Positions 1-12,557 of a stretch of 64,000 bases of DNA are shown one piece after another (within the stretch, counting starts at the first letter, position 1; each line of letters starts with the position of its first letter). The stretch is from Ipomoea triloba (lineage: Eukaryota > Streptophyta > Magnoliopsida > Solanales > Convolvulaceae). The stretch covers positions 4,722,161 through 4,786,160 of the forward strand of contig NC_044917.1 in NCBI RefSeq assembly GCF_003576645.1, in the 5' to 3' direction. The notes under the pieces were generated by a model, which worked only from the letters and a program-made list of their open reading frames with translations, had not been told where the DNA came from and did no database searches. The position numbers and the translations under genes were made by a program.

Positions 1-52
<52 letters not shown>
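1..52. repeat. CT dinucleotide microsatellite
   Basis: A nearly pure (CT)n run opens the window, so its true length is unknown. It is followed directly by ordinary AT-rich DNA. Confidence 0.95.
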
Positions 53-56
<4 letters not shown>

Positions 57-3000
57 TCGCGCGTAATTCATACCTATCAACTTCTTTCTCTTTTCCCATT
101 TGTCTATGATTTTTGTTATAATTTCACTTTGATCCCTCTACTTTTAATCATTAGTATTTGGTACAATTTCTCTTTCATTTTTTCATTCTTATCCAAAGTG
201 TGCCATTTAAAAAAAAAATACATATAATTCTTTACAAGATAATATATGTTCTATACTTTTTTGCTAAATATTAGTTATATTTTTTTTTGCTAAATAGGCT
301 AAACTTATTACATCCGTTTTGGTTCATGAAAAAGAATTGAGAAAGAATTTAATTTAATTTTCATGAAAAATAAATTACTTGAAATATTAAAACTCTATTG
401 TTTGGTTAATGAGAAAAGATTATTGAATATAATTAGTATAAAGACTTGAAGACTCTATATATGGGGTAATATAAAATTTCAACGCAAATTTTTTACCCAA
501 AGATGTCGTTGAAAATAAAATATCAAAGGAGAACAATCAAGAATTTATTTCCCTATTTGAGAAATCCACTTTCTATTGCAATAAAAAAATTTCCACCAAC
601 CAAACTTTATTTTTCCTCAAATTTGAGTAAGAAATTCTCCAATCCCAACAAAAATATTTTGAAACAAGCATGCCATTAGTATTTGTATTTTATATCAATT
701 ATATATACTTTAACAAAATATTAATTTTGGTAATAACTTTATTAGTATTTTAATTTTTAAAACTTTTATTTCTGCTCATAAAATAATTTTTTTAATTATT
801 ATTACCATTTAAATCCCAAGTTGGGTGCATTATGGATCAATTATAAGACTAGTGTCTAGTGATTTGATGCTTCTTTAAAAAAAAAAAAAAACTTTTAATG
901 ATTAATGTTGTTAACATATATAAGGTTCATAATATTACTTTGACATACGAAATCTGAAGATGCAAGATTTATGAATCATAAGTCATTCGATTTGAAAAAT
1001 GATGCATGGATTTATAAAATATTTACTTTTTTTTTGGCATCTTAGATGACTTTACATGCATAATTATCCTCGATAAAATAAATTAATTTATAGATAATCA
1101 ATAAATATAAAATAATCATGACACATGTTACATTATAGTCGCGGAATAAAATGTATGATTAAAAATTTAATGTAAGTGGTCATTTTCAACAAATTTAGTC
1201 ATTAAGTTGTGATTATGGGTGGTCTACTTTATTCTTTAACTTGATTTTAAATAACTAAAATTGGCCTTCAAAAAAAAAAACTAAAACTGACTTTAATTTA
1301 CATAAAATTTCATTTTAAATAATTTGATTAGATTTTTAATAAGTTTTATTTTTCCTCTTTAAATAATATTTTTTTCATAAAATATGAATATGGTATATGT
1401 ATGCGTGTATCAAAGAGGGGTAATCTAAAATATAATCATTAACCAAATAAGATAATCTTATATTTTACAATTCAAACTAAAATTTTACATTCTTAATATC
1501 TCACATTATATTCTTGGAAGTAAATTAGGTAATCCAAAATTGCGTCAATCAAACTTCCCCAAAACTCATTTATTAAGGTTAGCTGAATGGCATAGTGTGA
1601 CCCACGCGTTTAACGGTGATGTCCAAAACGCCCGGCTCTACTCCAAAATAAATAATTAAGTAATCGCCGAAATGCCAAGTCAAATAAGAAATCTGACAAT
1701 ACATGACGTGGCTATGTGGCATCATGCCAATCGAGTGAGTGCAAATATTTAAACAGTCCAATCTAATTGTAATTATTTGACGAATAATCCTATGTACACA
1801 TGAAATTTTTTAAGGCTGGAGATTAAATTATTTTTATAGTGGTAAGAAATACATGATTTTTTATTATCATTTATTTATATATGAATTTTAAATTATTATA
1901 AATGAGTGAAATTTAATCAATGCATAACTTCAAGTAATGGTGTTTACCAAAAAAAAAAAAAAAAAAAACTTCAAGTAATGGTGGATTAGTGGAGAATTTT
2001 TTTCATCATTAAAAAAAAAAAGGTCTTTTAAAAAGTTAACCCCTTAATTGTCCTTTTTTTTTTTTTGGGTTTCAAATTCTCTAAACTTGACCTTTTTCCA
2101 TTTGGTGAATGAAAAAGTGGGGGGAAAAGGTGAAAAGATAGAAATTAAAAATTGAAAATGAATTTTCATATTTAACAAACCCCATATACTTCTTAATTTT
2201 AAAAATAGATTTTAAAATATAGTATTAAATATGCAATTTTTGAAAGTATTTAAATAGAACATTTACGCCACCCATGACCCATCTGTATTGAAGTCTCTTA
2301 CATTGAAAAGTTGAAAAAGAAAAAAAATAAAGAACTAATTTATAATGCTTTGAGTTCAATTAACCAACTTTCTCATCAATATATTTTTATTCTTTTTTAG
2401 TTCAAACCAATGACTTGAGAGTCACTTTGTGTCACTGAACCACGTAATCATTAGTATTAATTTTTCTCTAATTATTAAGATTCATAATAAAAATTTCTAT
2501 ATAAAAAATCATATACATAATTTTCCTTTCAATTCAAACAAGGGGGGCCACCGCAACAAAAAGTTAAAGGAAAAGGTGAATATATGGGTGTTAAAGCTAA
2601 GTTATTATTGACTGCTTTTCCAACTTGGATTTGAGGTAAATTTAAACACAAACATATTATACACTGCCTTTAGTTTAATTATACCCATCATTTTAATAAT
2701 TTTTATATCTTTCACTCACTAGACACATGCAATCATCATAGGAGGCATCATTGTTGTTGTTCATTTCAATTCTTTTTTATTTTAAAAAAAAAAGCTGGAT
2801 AGATTTATTTTTAATTTAAAAAGAGAAGAAAATAAAGAAAAGAAAAATGCTACTTTAGACTTTAGAGGACCTAAGACGGGCTGTTGCATGTTTATAATAA
2901 TTAGCAATTAGTATAATCATGCTCGTGTATATAATAATTATATATTTATATTACATGTTTAATGTATATTGAATAAATATAAACTATTAAAAATGATGTT

Positions 3001-3869
3001 TCGAATATGGCACAATTACTAATTTAGTCTTTTGTTGAGAGAATTACTACTAGGTTTCAATCCTAACTCGGCAACTGACTTGAAAGTTTAATTAAAAAAT
3101 AAGACAATCTTTAATGTAAAGAGAGATGAACAGTCGAGCTGGTAGCTTGGCCATATACATTTAAGTATATTCAATAGTTTAGATGACGTCAGAGTTAGTT
3201 ACGCCTAGCGAATTTTGCACTGACAATATGTCAGAATGGATCGTGGAAGGCACGAGCACAAATCTTTTCGGTCCGGAGCCGGCCGGTAATGGACCTACTT
3301 ACCTTGCTTGTAGACCTGCTGCGAATGACACGAAAATTTACCTCATTACCTATATATGTCGTCTCAATTTTGTTTTTAAATAATATTTGTAGTTGTTCAG
3401 CTGTAACTACGATATAAATTTAGTCTTTTACTTATCTGCTATGTATTTAAGCAGTGAAGTTCGTCCTTAGCGTTAAGGTTTCATTAAAAATTATCAACAC
3501 TTCACTAAAAATTTAGGAATTTAAATTTACACCGCAAACACAACTAGGAATTACAGTTTGTTTTTTTGTTTTTTAATTAATAATATAATACAAATAATTT
3601 TGACCAAAGGGATTATAAAAGCCCATGTAGCAAACCAATTGCAAAATGGTGGGCTTTTTGTGGGGTGAACTTTTATTTATTTGATCATTTAATAAATACT
3701 CCTATTATAAATTGGGCTTGACTAGTACACTGTTCACATAAAACCATAGGCCTTCCGTCAAAGCCTATAACTTCTACAATTTTTTAAAATTTTATTTGAA
3801 TAATACTGACTATATTATAATGTAGTATTTGTCTATACATATATTTGGGAGAGCCTTAAAGGTGTCATT
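53..3869. other. AT-rich intergenic DNA, no gene recognised
   Basis: Long A and T runs with scattered stop codons on both strands. Short open frames (for example 3183-3383) have no recognisable motif or splice context. The only structures I can support are a tail-only retro-insertion at 1943-1966 and a weaker candidate near 1266-1279, where an A-rich tract ending TTCA(n) is flanked by ACTAAAATTGGC and ACTAAAACTGAC. The stretch 300-420 resembles the degenerate 'TTTGGTTCATG' type of MITE interior also seen near 21,560. Confidence 0.6.
1943..1966 (+). mobile_element. tail-only LINE insertion (24 bp) with 17-bp target duplication
   Basis: The perfect 17-bp direct repeat AACTTCAAGTAATGGTG occurs at 1926-1942 and 1967-1983. 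The only sequence between the copies is TTTACC followed by 18 A. The LINE tail at 17,333-17,353 ends in the same way (CTTTTACC then A15). This is the footprint expected of target-primed reverse transcription that stopped almost at once, leaving 6 bp of LINE plus the poly-A tail. Confidence 0.75.
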
Positions 3870-3880
3870 GAGCAACAAGC

Positions 3881-3948
3881 AATTGTTATACCCTACACCA
3901 CGGTGCACATAGCAATGTGCACCGTGGGACTAAACGGCGCCGTTCCAC
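3881..3948 (+). repeat. left terminal inverted repeat of the MULE, with internal palindromes
   Basis: After GCAATTGTTATACC the end contains CACGGTGCACATAGCAATG and then TGCACCGTG, a hairpin with GTGCAC-AT arms around AGCA. It is followed by AAACGGCGCCGTT, a second palindrome. The small element at 30,213-30,960 keeps the same two nested palindromes at both ends (the second as AAACGACGTCGTTT), so they are a conserved feature of the family ends. The right end of this element (12,820-12,884) is more diverged. Confidence 0.75.
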
Positions 3949-4417
3949 TAAGTGATGGGACGGACGCCGTTTAGTCCATCCAATCACCGTTATTTTTTTT
4001 TTAATTAAAGTATATAAGCGATGAAGAGTCTTCCTTAACAAGCTTCCGACTCTCTCGCTCCACTCACTGCACTCCCACTGCACTTCGACCAAGCAAGCAA
4101 CACTCTCAAGCAAAGCAAAACACAAACGATTCACACCAGAACTCAAGAACATCAGGACAAATACGCATTGATCAACAACAAATACACATCTTCATCGACT
4201 ATCAAGAACACACGGAACTAAAAGGTAAATATTTAACAAACATTGTTGATCAACGACATTGTGCAAAAAAAAAAAAAACATAATGTTTGTATATATATCA
4301 CATATGCATTTGCATTCGCATTCTAGCATGAACATTTACTGATTCTCAATATTATATCATTTTATCATCCACATTGTTGATTTTCAGTATTAAACCTCAT
4401 CAAACATCTGTGTTAGG

Positions 4418-5035
4418 TTATTGATACTAGGGCTTAGATTCTGTGTATTATTATTAAAGATTCTGTGTATTATATCATGTCATTGTCTGCATTTTAGGAT
4501 GTTACCATTCCGACATTGTTGATTCCAAGTTTCCAACATTCTTGGTGATTGATAATAATGAGAAGTATATTCTGTGTATTATTGTTATTGAGTTTGTGTA
4601 TTCGCGTTAATGTGTTTGTGTATTCTTCTTACTGACTCTGTGTGTTCTAGCATTTTATCCACATTGTTGAATTTGGGTTATTGAAACTAGGGCTTATATT
4701 CTGTGTATTAGTGTTAAAGACTTTGTGTATTTTAGCATATCATTCTGTGTATACAAGAATGTTACCATCCCACATTGTTGATTCCAAGTTTCCAACATTC
4801 TTGGTGATTGATAATAATGAGAATATTATTCTGTGTATTGTTGTTAATGAGTTTGTGTATTCTTGTTAATGTGTTTGTGTATTCTTCTTACTGACTCTGT
4901 TTATTCTAGCATTTTATCCACATTGTTCTGTTGAGGTTATTGATACTAGGGCTTAGATTCTGTGTATTAGTGTTAAAGACTTTGTGTATTGTAGCATGTC
5001 ATTCTGTGTATTCTAGCATGTTAATTCTGTCTTTT
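4418..5035 (+). repeat. 260-bp tandem duplication in the leader of the MULE Ulp1-like gene
   Basis: A block starting TTATTGATACTAGGGCTTAG recurs with small changes at about 4418, 4678 and 4937, a period of about 260 bp; the third copy is partial. Each unit carries several TTCTGTGTATT or TTTGTGTATT motifs and the phrase ACATTGTTGATTCCAAG. It lies between the left terminal repeat and the first coding exon, so it is untranslated leader or promoter DNA of the element. Confidence 0.8.
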
Positions 5036-5051
5036 CTATTATGTGACAACA

Positions 5052-8000
5052 ATGTCAAGTTCTGATAAAAGTGATCAAGTCCCGGCAACTGCCTTACAAA
5101 GAAGAAAGAGAAAGAGAGATAGTGCAGCTACGTCAAAACCACAAACAGAAGACATGCAAAAAAAAACAGAGAAAAAAGCCTGCAACAAAACGAACAAAGA
5201 AGGGGAAGGGAGTAGTAGAAGACAAACCAAAAACAAAGAAATACTTTACTGTTCGAACAACTCCCAAGCAGTTATTCACCCTTGTCAGTAGTTTAACCGA
5301 GGATCAGCACCAAGCCGTAAAGGATATAGGATTTGGACCACTACTGGACATCAAGCTGACTCATTGTGATGGTGTGCTAATCAAGCACATATTAAAGAAG
5401 ATGGACATAGAACGATGCTCCATTGAAATTGGAGATGGTGATGATGAGCTGTGTTTGTCGGAGGATGATGTACAGTCTACACTTGGACTCCCGCGGGGCA
5501 AACTCCTTGTCGTAGAGGGCACTTCTAGTAATGAGACTGAAGGATTTAATGCTTTGGTCAGGGATTGGAGACTGAGATGGGGGGTAGAGGAGGGAACCCC
5601 AACAACCACTGAAATGCTAAACAAGATTGTCGAGAGACAAGGCAGTGGTGACATGTTCAAGCGTGACTTTGTCATCTTCGTGGTTACAACACTGATAAGG
5701 GGCTACAAGAACACCTTCTGCAATTACAGGATTCTATACTAACTGCAAGATGTGAGTAAAATCAAAGAACTGAATTGGTGTGCTTACACCATAAAGAGTC
5801 TGCTAGACACTGCAGAAACCTGGAAATCAAACAATGATTCCTCATACAGTGGCCCTGCAACTTTCCTGATGGTATGCAATACTAACTTATTCTTATAATT
5901 CTATAAATTATTGAATAAAATGCCTTACTTGAGTCTGTGTATTCTATGTGTACTCTGTTGAAGGTTTCTGTGTATTCATGTTCACATTCTGTGTATTACT
6001 GAGTAATATTCTGTGTATTGTAGTTATTCATTATGTGTATTCACTTATATATCTCTGTGCATAGTCCTAAATACTAAACCATAAGTCATAGATCATAACC
6101 ACTAAATGTTTGTTCTAATCTTTGTTTTTTTTTTTTAATTCTTTGAAGCTTTCTTATCTTGATCGAGTCCAGATCAGAGGGCTTGTTCTCACACAAAACC
6201 CTCCAACCATTAGAGAATGGACAACAAAAGACCTTAAAGCAACGCTTGCAATGCATAGGAAGCCAGGGAAGTATGGTAGAGGAAAAGTGATTGATAGAAG
6301 GCCAATGCTTGAGGAGGAAGTGACTCATAAACCAATTGAGTCTGAAACTGTGCAACGAGTTACTGACTCCCTGAAGAAAATGAGTTTTAGTATTGCAGAG
6401 TTTGGAGAAGTCATGGCTGGAATTGGAACCAACAATTCAGCAGCTGAAATCATAAAGAACACTTTTGTCAACTTCTCCCACACTGTCAATCCAACACCAA
6501 GTCCAAATCCAACCCCACCGGTCCCACCCGAGAGCCTGCTAAAAGATGATGATGTCTTCAACGAGCCAAGCTTCTTAGAGGCAGTCGCTGAACTTGAAGC
6601 TGCATTCTATGCAACCATGAGGAACATCTCTCCTGAAATCCATGCACCTTCTTTCCAGTTGTTAACTCCGACACCATCACCACCACATTCTGAAGATCAA
6701 CAAGCAGCAACAACATCACTAGCAGAAACAACAGCACCAGCAACAACAGCACCACCACATGCAGCAGCAACAACAACAAAATCACCAGCAGCAACATCGC
6801 ATGCACCACCAACAGCAACCCCATCCCCAAGAAGGCGATCACAAAGAGGAAAATCAGCCCAGCCTACACTGGAGAAGACCCCACCACCAACAACACAGAG
6901 AGAACAACAAAGAGAAGCAACAGCGTCTCCAAAATCTCCCGAGATAGCAACCATGTTGGAATCATTGGTTGAAAATATTTCTAGAGTGCCTACAGAGCAA
7001 CAACAAGTAGCCCCATCTGCTTCAATACCATCTGCTACAACATTGCTGACAGAAACACCAACAACACCAAAAACACCAGCTGAAATTGAATTTGAAAGGT
7101 ATACAACTATGCTTATAACACTTTATAATTTACTAATACTTGTGCTTATATTCTGTGTATCTTATTGAGTGAGTCTGTGTATTCTAACATTTCATTCTGT
7201 GTATTCTGTATATTAAAATTTTTATTCTGTAATTCACTTAGACTATATATTCTGTGTATTACATGGTAGTATTTTGTGTATTACATGCTATCATTCTGTG
7301 TATTGACTATTATATTTCTGTGTATACACAGCATCCTTGCAGAGTCTGAAGAGGAAATTGAAGATGTCCACACAAAGAAAAGACCACAAAGAAAGTTGAA
7401 ACAACTTCCTCTGGCCTTACGCTCACCATATTGGGCACAAAACAGAACAAAGCTGACAAACATTTCAGCTAAGCAAAAAATCTTTTCAGACTACGCATTC
7501 TTGTCTTGTGGTGGTCAATATTCAATGAAGTAAGTTCCATTTTGATAACTTTTACTAGACATACATCATATCACTTAACATGTTATTTCCTTATGATTAA
7601 TCTATATTTTACTTTATGTAGTGATATGCTTTACATAGGAAACAATTTGGTTGCTAACCGGGACGATTTCTTGTCATTGGCATCCGGGTATGTATCTACC
7701 AACATTGTGCAAATTTGGTGCCAACTGATGAGTTTACTGGACATGAGAAGATCAATTGACAAGCCAAAAAGGGTTTTCTTCTCAGAAATTGTTTTTGTAA
7801 GTAAACATTTTACTCTAAACTTTTTTTTTCTTTCCTTTATTCATACCAATGCATTGTATAACAAAAAAAATAATAAATTTTTGCAGATGACGTTGGAAAG
7901 TGCAACAATTTGCAGAATAGTAAAAGTGCTACCTCAAAGGCCATTTTGAAAGAATTCTGCGGAGCAATTGATCACCAACTAGACTCAATTTCTCTTGATA

Positions 8001-8879
8001 TAAGTGATGCCAGCCTTGTAAGTACAAAATAACTATATCTTCATTATTTAAATTTTGTATATTATTCATTTGAATTGTCCATATAACACAAACTGATTTG
8101 TTTTTTTTGACTACTCTTAACAGGTATTCTTCAGTATCCTCAGGCACCAACATTTCTATTTGTTGTGCTTTAATTTCTTGACATCAAGACTTCAAATAAT
8201 TGACAACATGCCTATTCCTGAAGGAATTAAAGCACAAGACAAGTATGAAGGTTGTCCAGAGAAACTAGTAAGAAATCTTATCTCTATTAAATTCTGTGTA
8301 TCTTACTGAGTGAGTCTGTGTATTCTAACATTTCATTTTGTGTATTCTTTATATTACAAAGTATATTCTGTATATGACTTAGACTACATATTCTGTGTAT
8401 TACATGCTGTGATTCTGTGTATTCTGTCATACTAATTACACACAACTATATCGATATTCTACAGTTGATTGCCTTCACTAAGTATCTCGCGACAAAGAAG
8501 ATTGCACTTGCAAAGAAGATGAAATCAATGAGAGTGCAATACGTGCAGATGCCTTGGCAAAATGACGAAAATGCTGTGGACTGTGCCATATACTCGATGA
8601 GGCATATGCAGACTTACACATGCACATCAATAGAAGACTGGAATACAGGACTCACTGGAGGCCTTGAAGATGTGAGTATAAAACTATTCTTTCAACTTTC
8701 TTCCATATTAAAATATTTAACAATTCATTTCTAATTAATTTTGCATTCTATTTTTGCAGAATACATTCCTCACATCACTGAGAGCTAAATATGCCGCAAC
8801 CATACTCATGTCAGAATGGAATACCCTTCTACCAGAGGTGACAAATGCAGCCAAAGAAATCTACAAACAATCAAAGTGA
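5052..8879 (+). pseudogene. MULE-borne Ulp1-like cysteine protease gene (C48 family), eight exons, disrupted
   Basis: Exons inferred from GT-AG sites and frame: about 5052-5871, 6149-7098, 7332-7529, 7622-7796, 7887-8017, 8124-8267, 8465-8671 and 8760-8879. The N-terminal part is Lys/Arg-rich, then plant-transposon type; exon 2 ends in a long Pro/Thr/Ala/Gln-rich linker. The C-terminal protease core has the His in RHQHFYLLCFN, the Asp in IIDN, and Gln/Cys in MPWQNDENAVDCAIY, so the catalytic set is present. Ulp1 enzymes cleave SUMO from targets; this copy's substrate is unknown. Damage: an in-frame TAA at 5740-5742 with the same frame resuming after it (LQDVSKIKELNWC...), and a phase mismatch at exon 5, which matches the family only in another frame. 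The N-terminus may also be frameshifted at the A-run near 5157-5166: the ATG at 5052 gives a plausible start in one frame while the rest reads in the frame open from 5071. Probably dead, unless sequencing errors explain all three. Confidence 0.8.
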
Positions 8880-9574
8880 CCGTGTTTGTAAAGATGTTGA
8901 TTCCTGTAAACTGAAATTGAAACAAGTATCTGAGATGTGTTCTTTATTTTGGAAACTACTCTAACTCTGAAATGAAAAAAAGCTTTTTGTCACCTCTTAT
9001 ATTATAGGGTGCCATATCTATTAAGTTTATTCTGTTGATTACAAAATTTATTCTAAGAATGACTTCAATTATATATTCTGTGTATTACGCGGTAACATTA
9101 TGTGTATCACATGCTGTCCTTCTGTGTATTCAGTTAATGGTAACCCATACCTCTAAGACTAAACCTTAACCCCTAAAACCATAACACATAATAATATTCT
9201 GTGTATTACATAGTAATATTCTGTGTATTATTGACTTCAACTCTGTGTATTCAACAATATATCTGTATACATAGTACTGGGTGCTAAACCCTAAACCCTG
9301 GCTTCCACCTCTGTCTTCTAACTCTAAAAACATATTACAGAGTGCATTTCATATTCTGTGTATTCGGCAGTACTGTTTTGTGTATTACATAGTATCACTC
9401 TGTGTATTACAGAGTGCAATATAAAGAAATAACACCAAATGGTTTCTGTTGTTTTGGTAAATAATTATGTGTATCTTGCGGAAATAGTCTGTGTATTACT
9501 TGTAATAGTTTTGTGTATAAAAAGTACAACTGCATGTCTTGAAAAAACAAAACTAACAAACATTAATACACACT
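8880..9574 (+). other. spacer between the two convergent MULE genes, with repeated motif
   Basis: No coding potential. It holds eight or more copies of TTCTGTGTATT or one-base variants on the + strand (for example near 9076, 9198, 9219, 9355, 9398), interrupted by CCTAAACCCTAA-like text near 9275-9300. It should contain the 3' ends of both convergent transcripts. Confidence 0.7.
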
Positions 9575-12557
9575 CTAATTGTCCTCTTGATTTGAATTTG
9601 ACCTAAAATGACAAAAAGTTGAACCTCCAGACATTGGATGCACCAGGTATCCATTACCAGCAATATTAGAAATAGCATCTTCAACTTGAGACTGCCCCAC
9701 CGATTTTGTTTTAGATGCAGCTATATGAGCAAGCTGCTTTCGACCCCTTGCTTTCTTGTATTTCTTTTCAATCACACTAGTCACCCTCCTATTGCGTACC
9801 CCTTTCAACCGCCTGTTTGATGGATCCTTTATAACACCGCTTGACGATTCCACATCACAATCTTCACCTTCGAAGAAAATAGGGTCATACTCATGTTCAA
9901 CTTTTCTCTTGGCATCTAACACTGCTTGCTCAAAAATTTTGCGTGCTTCGCTGTTTTCTTGGCAATAAACAACCAACTTCTGAAATTTCCTAGTGATCTC
10001 TAAAGTCCAAACAGAAGAGGGAACATTAAAGCACTGAGATGGGGGGATAATACCAGCATTCTCGTCTTCCAAAACTCTTTTAGTCCATCTCTTCAGAATA
10101 TATTTATTTGGAACTTCAGACACACAATGCACGTTTAAAATGCGTAAACAGTGACAGCATAAGATCCCGGTTTCAGTGAACAGCTTGCAACTGCACCAAA
10201 TATCTAACTCTCTAACGTTAAAAATCACTTAATGCCTAATAATATCAACCTCCGGCCTCCAGACGTGATACTTATACACACCACCTTCTAATTGAACACA
10301 CTCTTGATAGCATGATGCCCCTTTCAAAAACTGCTCTTCGAACAAGTAATATATCTCAATCGTATAAATATCCCTAGCGTGTGAAAGAATCTTAATGTGA
10401 TCCATAGCCATTGTAGGTACACCTTGGGAACACCGGACATCTTCCCCGTTCTCTCTACTCCTCCACTCCGAAACAACACCAACAAATGAGCTATAGAAAT
10501 CACATAGCCCAGCAGTCTTGGATAACCTTCTAGAAATAGAGTGATTTGTGGTTTCACTCCTTTGTGAAGATAAAATACCACCAGAAAAATAATCTTTGTT
10601 AAATGCAGGGCACCATTTTTCTCTACATTGATACAGCTTTTCAATCCAAGAATTATTATGGCATTTGTATGTTGTGACCATCCTGGAATACCATAACATA
10701 TATATTAACTACACCTATTCATATACTATAATGCATACACAGACTCTCATATACAAATACACAGGATCATTCAATTGAATACACAGAATATAAGGGGAGT
10801 ATTATCAGATATGAAGGCATGAGAATGAAAGCACAGAATCAATAGAATAAACATACTCTAACACTACAATACTCAGAATATATCAAGAGAATACACATAA
10901 TCTGGGTGAGAATTGCCAACTCTGTATACTAATGCAAGCAATTAGGAAAAATATAATACACAGAATACTATAACTAAATAAACATAAATACCATCACTAA
11001 TACACAGAATTTTTAATAAAAGCATACCTTGTCCAATAAAGCTCAAACTCTGCCTCCGTATCTGTATGTTTCAACAGACAATTGAATATGTCTAGAAAAT
11101 CTTTTTGATTTCTTAGTCCCTTGATGTACTTCTTTGAATTCTCACCGATATGCCATATACATAGGCGATGTCTTGAGGTTGGAAAAACTTGGGAAATAGC
11201 AGCAGCCATGGCAGCGCATTGATCGGTCATTATACTTTGGGGACTTTTCCCATTCATTGATCTTAAAAATGACCTAAACAACCATACGAACGACTCAATC
11301 CTCTCGTTCAACAAAAAACCACATCCAAACATGACGTTCATGCAGTGATGGTTCATACCAACGAATGGACCACAAATCATATCATATTTGTTAGTACGAT
11401 ACGTCGTATCGTGAACTAACAAATCTCCAAACAATTCATAGTCTCGCATCATTTTCCCATCTCTCCAAAAAAAGCTGCACAACCTTGACTCATCATCCAC
11501 TTCGAAATCAAAGAAAAAATCATTTTCACTTGACTGCCTTTGTCTAAATATTTCAATTAATGTGTTTGAGTCGGTTCCATCCAAATTGTTCAATACATCA
11601 GTGCACAACGAGTTATATGCATCCCTGCTTGTAAAACCAATGAGTGGTGACCCCCCCTGATTGTGTTTTAAGAAACCGTAAACCATCAGCCACACAAACA
11701 CCGCTCTTCTTCAAATCCTTTAGGTAGGAAAGATGATTTCTAGACACTGATCTATGTGACCGTAGAAGATAACTCTTGGTCGTTGGAACAAACTCATGAC
11801 TATGAAGCTTCTGGTGCTTTGTCACAGTCCACATCCCATTCCCATCTAAATCAAATTGAACAGATGCACGACAACCTGTCCGTACATCAACTTTTAAATA
11901 ACTTCCATCTCTTAAAACCCTTTTAAACCCAGACTTTGAACAATTAAACTCCTTCATCTTCAATTGTTTTGTACCAGCACTATATCTTTGCTTACCCCTC
12001 CTCACACTAAAACCTAGCCTGAAAGCATAATCATTATAAACCTCATATGCTTCATCAATAGAACTCACTGACACCCCTAACAAGTCCTGATCAGCTGCAA
12101 AAACACAGTGTTTAAGTACCCCTACAGTCAATACACAGAATACATGCCTACAATACACATAGTGTATAACTAAAATACACAGAATATTGGAACCCCAAAA
12201 TACAAAACACACATCACCCTCTGTTTTACATACAACTACAATGAATACACAGAAACATTGCCTGAAATACTCACAGTTCATTAAAGGAATACACATAATA
12301 TCCACACAAATACAAAAAACTCATCTTCTACCCTTCCAATCGCAATAGTTGTATCATAAAACAATCCTAAAACCAGTATCATATAATCAAAACACACGAA
12401 TCAAAGCATACGAATTCAATGATTTTCATAAACACAAACGAAATCACAAAATCAAACATAAAAAACCTGGATTACGATCGCCTGAAATAGCCAATCCAAC
12501 CGGATCATCGAGTTCTTCAGTCGCAACCACCTCCTGCTGCGAATTGACGCCTTGCAT
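9575..12557 (-). pseudogene. MULE-borne FAR1-related (FRS) transposase gene, three exons, disrupted
   Basis: Coding exons on the minus strand: 12,557-12,467 (from ATG), 12,094-11,028 and 10,682-9575; phases agree if one base is removed. Domains in order: a FAR1 DNA-binding zinc finger (Cys in EFNCSKSGF and TGCRASV, His in KHQKLHSHEF); a MULE transposase core with Asp in HDTTYRTNKY, Asp in IMTDQCAAM, CIWHIGENSKKY, and a probable Glu in SQRSETTNHS; and a SWIM zinc finger WCSCKLFTETGILCCH. About 755 residues if intact, usual for FAR1/FRS proteins. FAR1 and FHY3 are phytochrome-pathway factors derived from such transposases; here the element context argues for a transposase. Damage: a run of seven G (plus-strand C, 11,651-11,657), where six would restore the frame at QGGSPLIGF, and an in-frame TAA at 10,229-10,231 just before the SWIM motif. 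Its 5' leader contains a long TA microsatellite. Confidence 0.87.
10683..11027 (-). other. FAR1-like gene intron 2 with reversed motif copies
   Basis: The intron lies between exons 2 and 3 (donor GTATGC, acceptor TTCCAG on the minus strand). AATACACAGAAT and close variants appear about eight times on the plus strand, so TTCTGTGTATT lies in the sense strand of this gene, as it does in the convergent Ulp1-like gene. Confidence 0.75.

Noticed and set aside
3183..3383. 66-codon frame with balanced composition
   Set aside because: No recognised motif, and flanked by stops and AT-rich DNA with no splice partners.
6325..6954. Three minus-strand frames opposite the Ulp1-like exon 2
   Set aside because: They are mirror frames of a Pro/Thr/Ala/Gln low-complexity linker and carry no domain.
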